Source of the DNA: JAJCYL01 sp963664285
GTDB lineage: Bacteria > Bacteroidota > Bacteroidia > Cytophagales > Cyclobacteriaceae
Direction of reading: 5' to 3'
NCBI GenBank assembly: GCA_963664285.2
Contig: CAXXNX010000002.1
Location: 1 to 64,000, forward strand
DNA length: 64,000 nt
Shown here: positions 62,791 to 64,000 of the stretch, piece by piece
How the letters are laid out: every line of letters begins with the position of its first letter
Position numbering within the stretch: the first letter of the stretch is position 1
The notes under the pieces: generated by a model
The model's database searches: none
What the model saw: the letters and a program-made list of their open reading frames with translations, nothing else
What the model was told of the DNA's origin: nothing
Made by a program: the position numbers and the translations under genes

Positions 62791-64000
62791 TTTTCCTTTC
62801 TTTCAGGCACGCCCCAACCTTCATCAGGTAAAGCCGGATATTGTCCACTTGCCATCGTTTAGCAAAGTGGTGTTTTGTTTTGGCAATTAATAATTTAATC
62901 TGCCGGAACATTTCATAACAGAGGGTAGCGATGATTAAACGCATGAAATTGGCCCAGTAGCGATGACAGGAAAGCCGGTCGGAATAAGTCATGTTTTTGA
63001 GTTCCTTTATTCGATTTTCACTGGCATCACCTCGCTTGACATAAAAATCAAAGTAAATCTGTTGAGCGGTCATCGCTTCAAAGTTGCTCACAAAGTAACG
63101 GACATTCATTCCTTTTCCGGTAGACTCCACTTTGGCGTACAGCTTTTCAGAACGATCCCAGCTTTTGGCCTGGTAAGTAAACGGGCCAACAAACTCTTGA
63201 TGTTTGATGATTTTTGAAGCATATTCCTTTTTTACTTCAATGATAGTCTGTTTGGTAAAAGTCTTTAAAACTTCATTACTACTAATACCTAAACAAAATT
63301 GAAGGTCAAACTGCTTAGCTATCCGATAAAAAGATGCTCCTGAAAAGCCACTATCCGCTCGAATAAGGATCTTTACTGAGGGCAGTTTTTTTCTGATTTT
63401 AATGACAATCCTTTTCAATAAGGCCACAAACCATTTGTTGGAGTGACAATTGCCCGGACGTAGTACTGGTAAAATGACCTGACCGGTGTTCCCGTCCTTA
63501 AAGAACAACTCATGGTACATAGTCTGTCCATAATAGCCATTATACAAACTGAGTTGTTGGGATCCATGAGTAGGGTCATCGGTACCATCTACATCAATGA
63601 TGATTTGACCAGTCTTCTCTTTCAACTCCTCTACATAACGGTCTACAAACCATTGACTCATCTGGTAGATCAGACTCCGATCGGCCTTGTTTTCAAATCG
63701 ACTTAAAGTAGGCTGGGAACATAATCCGCTATCTAGTACTTTACGGATCACCGGATCCTCTCGGAGTTTTTGTTCGTCATTGCAATCCTGATAGCCCTGC
63801 ATCATTAAAAACACCCGTTGGCGAAGCATTTCTTCATAAGTGTATTCGATAAAAAAGGGGTTTCGATAGTCAGGAATCAGTGCGGCGAAGCTTTTTAATA
63901 GACCAGTCTTTCTCTCTACTTTTTCACTTAACAATATCGCTCCGTCTGAGCTAATCGCTGATGCTGAAAAATCAAATTTAAAAGCTTGTTTTCCTCGATA
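62786..64000 (-). pseudogene. IS1380-family transposase, C-terminus altered, 5' end outside window
   Basis: The frame is open to the window edge and equals the transposase at 42589-43905 through VGACLKERK, then ends at once (T, stop) because the IS30 mosaic begins. The normal last 25 residues are encoded separately at 62630-62698. The catalytic residues are present, but loss of the tail may inactivate it. The start codon lies right of 64000. Confidence 0.8.

Larger units (their letters stand above)
62366..64000 (-). mobile_element. IS1380-family element, copy 2, with interleaved IS30 pieces
   Basis: Left tip TTAACCC at 62366; the right end lies beyond the window. Identical to copy 1 except at 62568-62619 and 62697-62790, where a few IS1380 bases are replaced by pieces of IS30. 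The IS1380 segment between these blocks (62620-62696) is intact. Confidence 0.85.

Noticed and set aside
1..64000. CRISPR array, rRNA or tRNA genes
   Set aside because: All repeats seen are IS-derived, two- or three-copy direct repeats, or protein repeats; no tRNA cloverleaf or rRNA sequence was recognised by eye.

Overview
The window looks like a chromosomal segment of a Bacteroidota bacterium, probably Cytophagales-like. Two proteins carry type IX secretion C-terminal sorting domains. It also holds a MopE/NHL surface protein, an OmpA-PD40 protein, a DUF6150 protein and the efp-accB-accC order common in this phylum. Upstream regions are A-rich with weak ribosome sites, and one candidate promoter has the TTTG / TAnnTTTG architecture. 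I see no rRNA, tRNA or CRISPR array.

The region is heavily worked over by insertion sequences. One IS30-family element has five full-length copies (3915-5024, 5444-6551, 26158-27267, 31641-32750, 40764-41872), one eroded copy (15176-16211), one truncated copy (23355-23563), one solo terminus (1284-1302) and scattered pieces inside an IS1380 copy (62571-62790). There are also two IS1380 copies, two ISNCY-like elements, an IS1595-like element, an IS110 element and fragments of IS1182, IS3, IS5 and a second IS110. Many resident genes are broken, mostly by a single-base indel, often in a short homopolymer. This means either recent genome erosion or residual sequencing error.

Layout. 1-8047: remnants of an inositol dehydrogenase gene, then glycerol-3-phosphate dehydrogenase (glpA-like), a frameshifted glpB-like oxidoreductase, an ethanolamine transporter gene (eutH) cut in two around an IS30 pair, and glycerol kinase. 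Together they suggest a lost or decaying pathway for phospholipid head-group breakdown. 8048-11600: transposase and histidine-kinase debris, an exported DJ-1/PfpI protein and an IS110 element. 12039-16689: an ECF sigma factor with small membrane and His-rich exported proteins, split by two IS. 17009-23010: a broken caspase-like gene, T9SS cargo fragments, a frameshifted SulP transporter and a frameshifted NHL/MopE surface protein.

23618-37895 is the most interesting block. An XRE regulator stands divergent to a YbjN/DUF2170-like gene, pspA, a 50-residue membrane peptide, DUF4178, a lipoprotein, a double DUF350 protein and a membrane-bound spermidine synthase. Facing it is a second operon: S-adenosylmethionine decarboxylase, voltage-gated-type K+ channel, a divergent membrane aminopropyltransferase, a His-rich membrane protein and a Tat/lipoprotein FAD amine-oxidase-like enzyme. 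It resembles an enlarged version of the E. coli yjfIJKL-type locus and would join PspA-type membrane protection to local polyamine synthesis, oxidation and ion flow.

38203-45485: an SLC4-type bicarbonate transporter and more IS. 45633-60536: housekeeping genes (RluD-type pseudouridine synthase, class V aminotransferase, accC, accB, truncated efp), a 1,630-residue exported protein, an OmpA-PD40 gene split by an IS5 remnant, and a 2OG-Fe(II) oxygenase gene with an in-frame stop. 60537-64000: an ISNCY-like element nested with IS1380.
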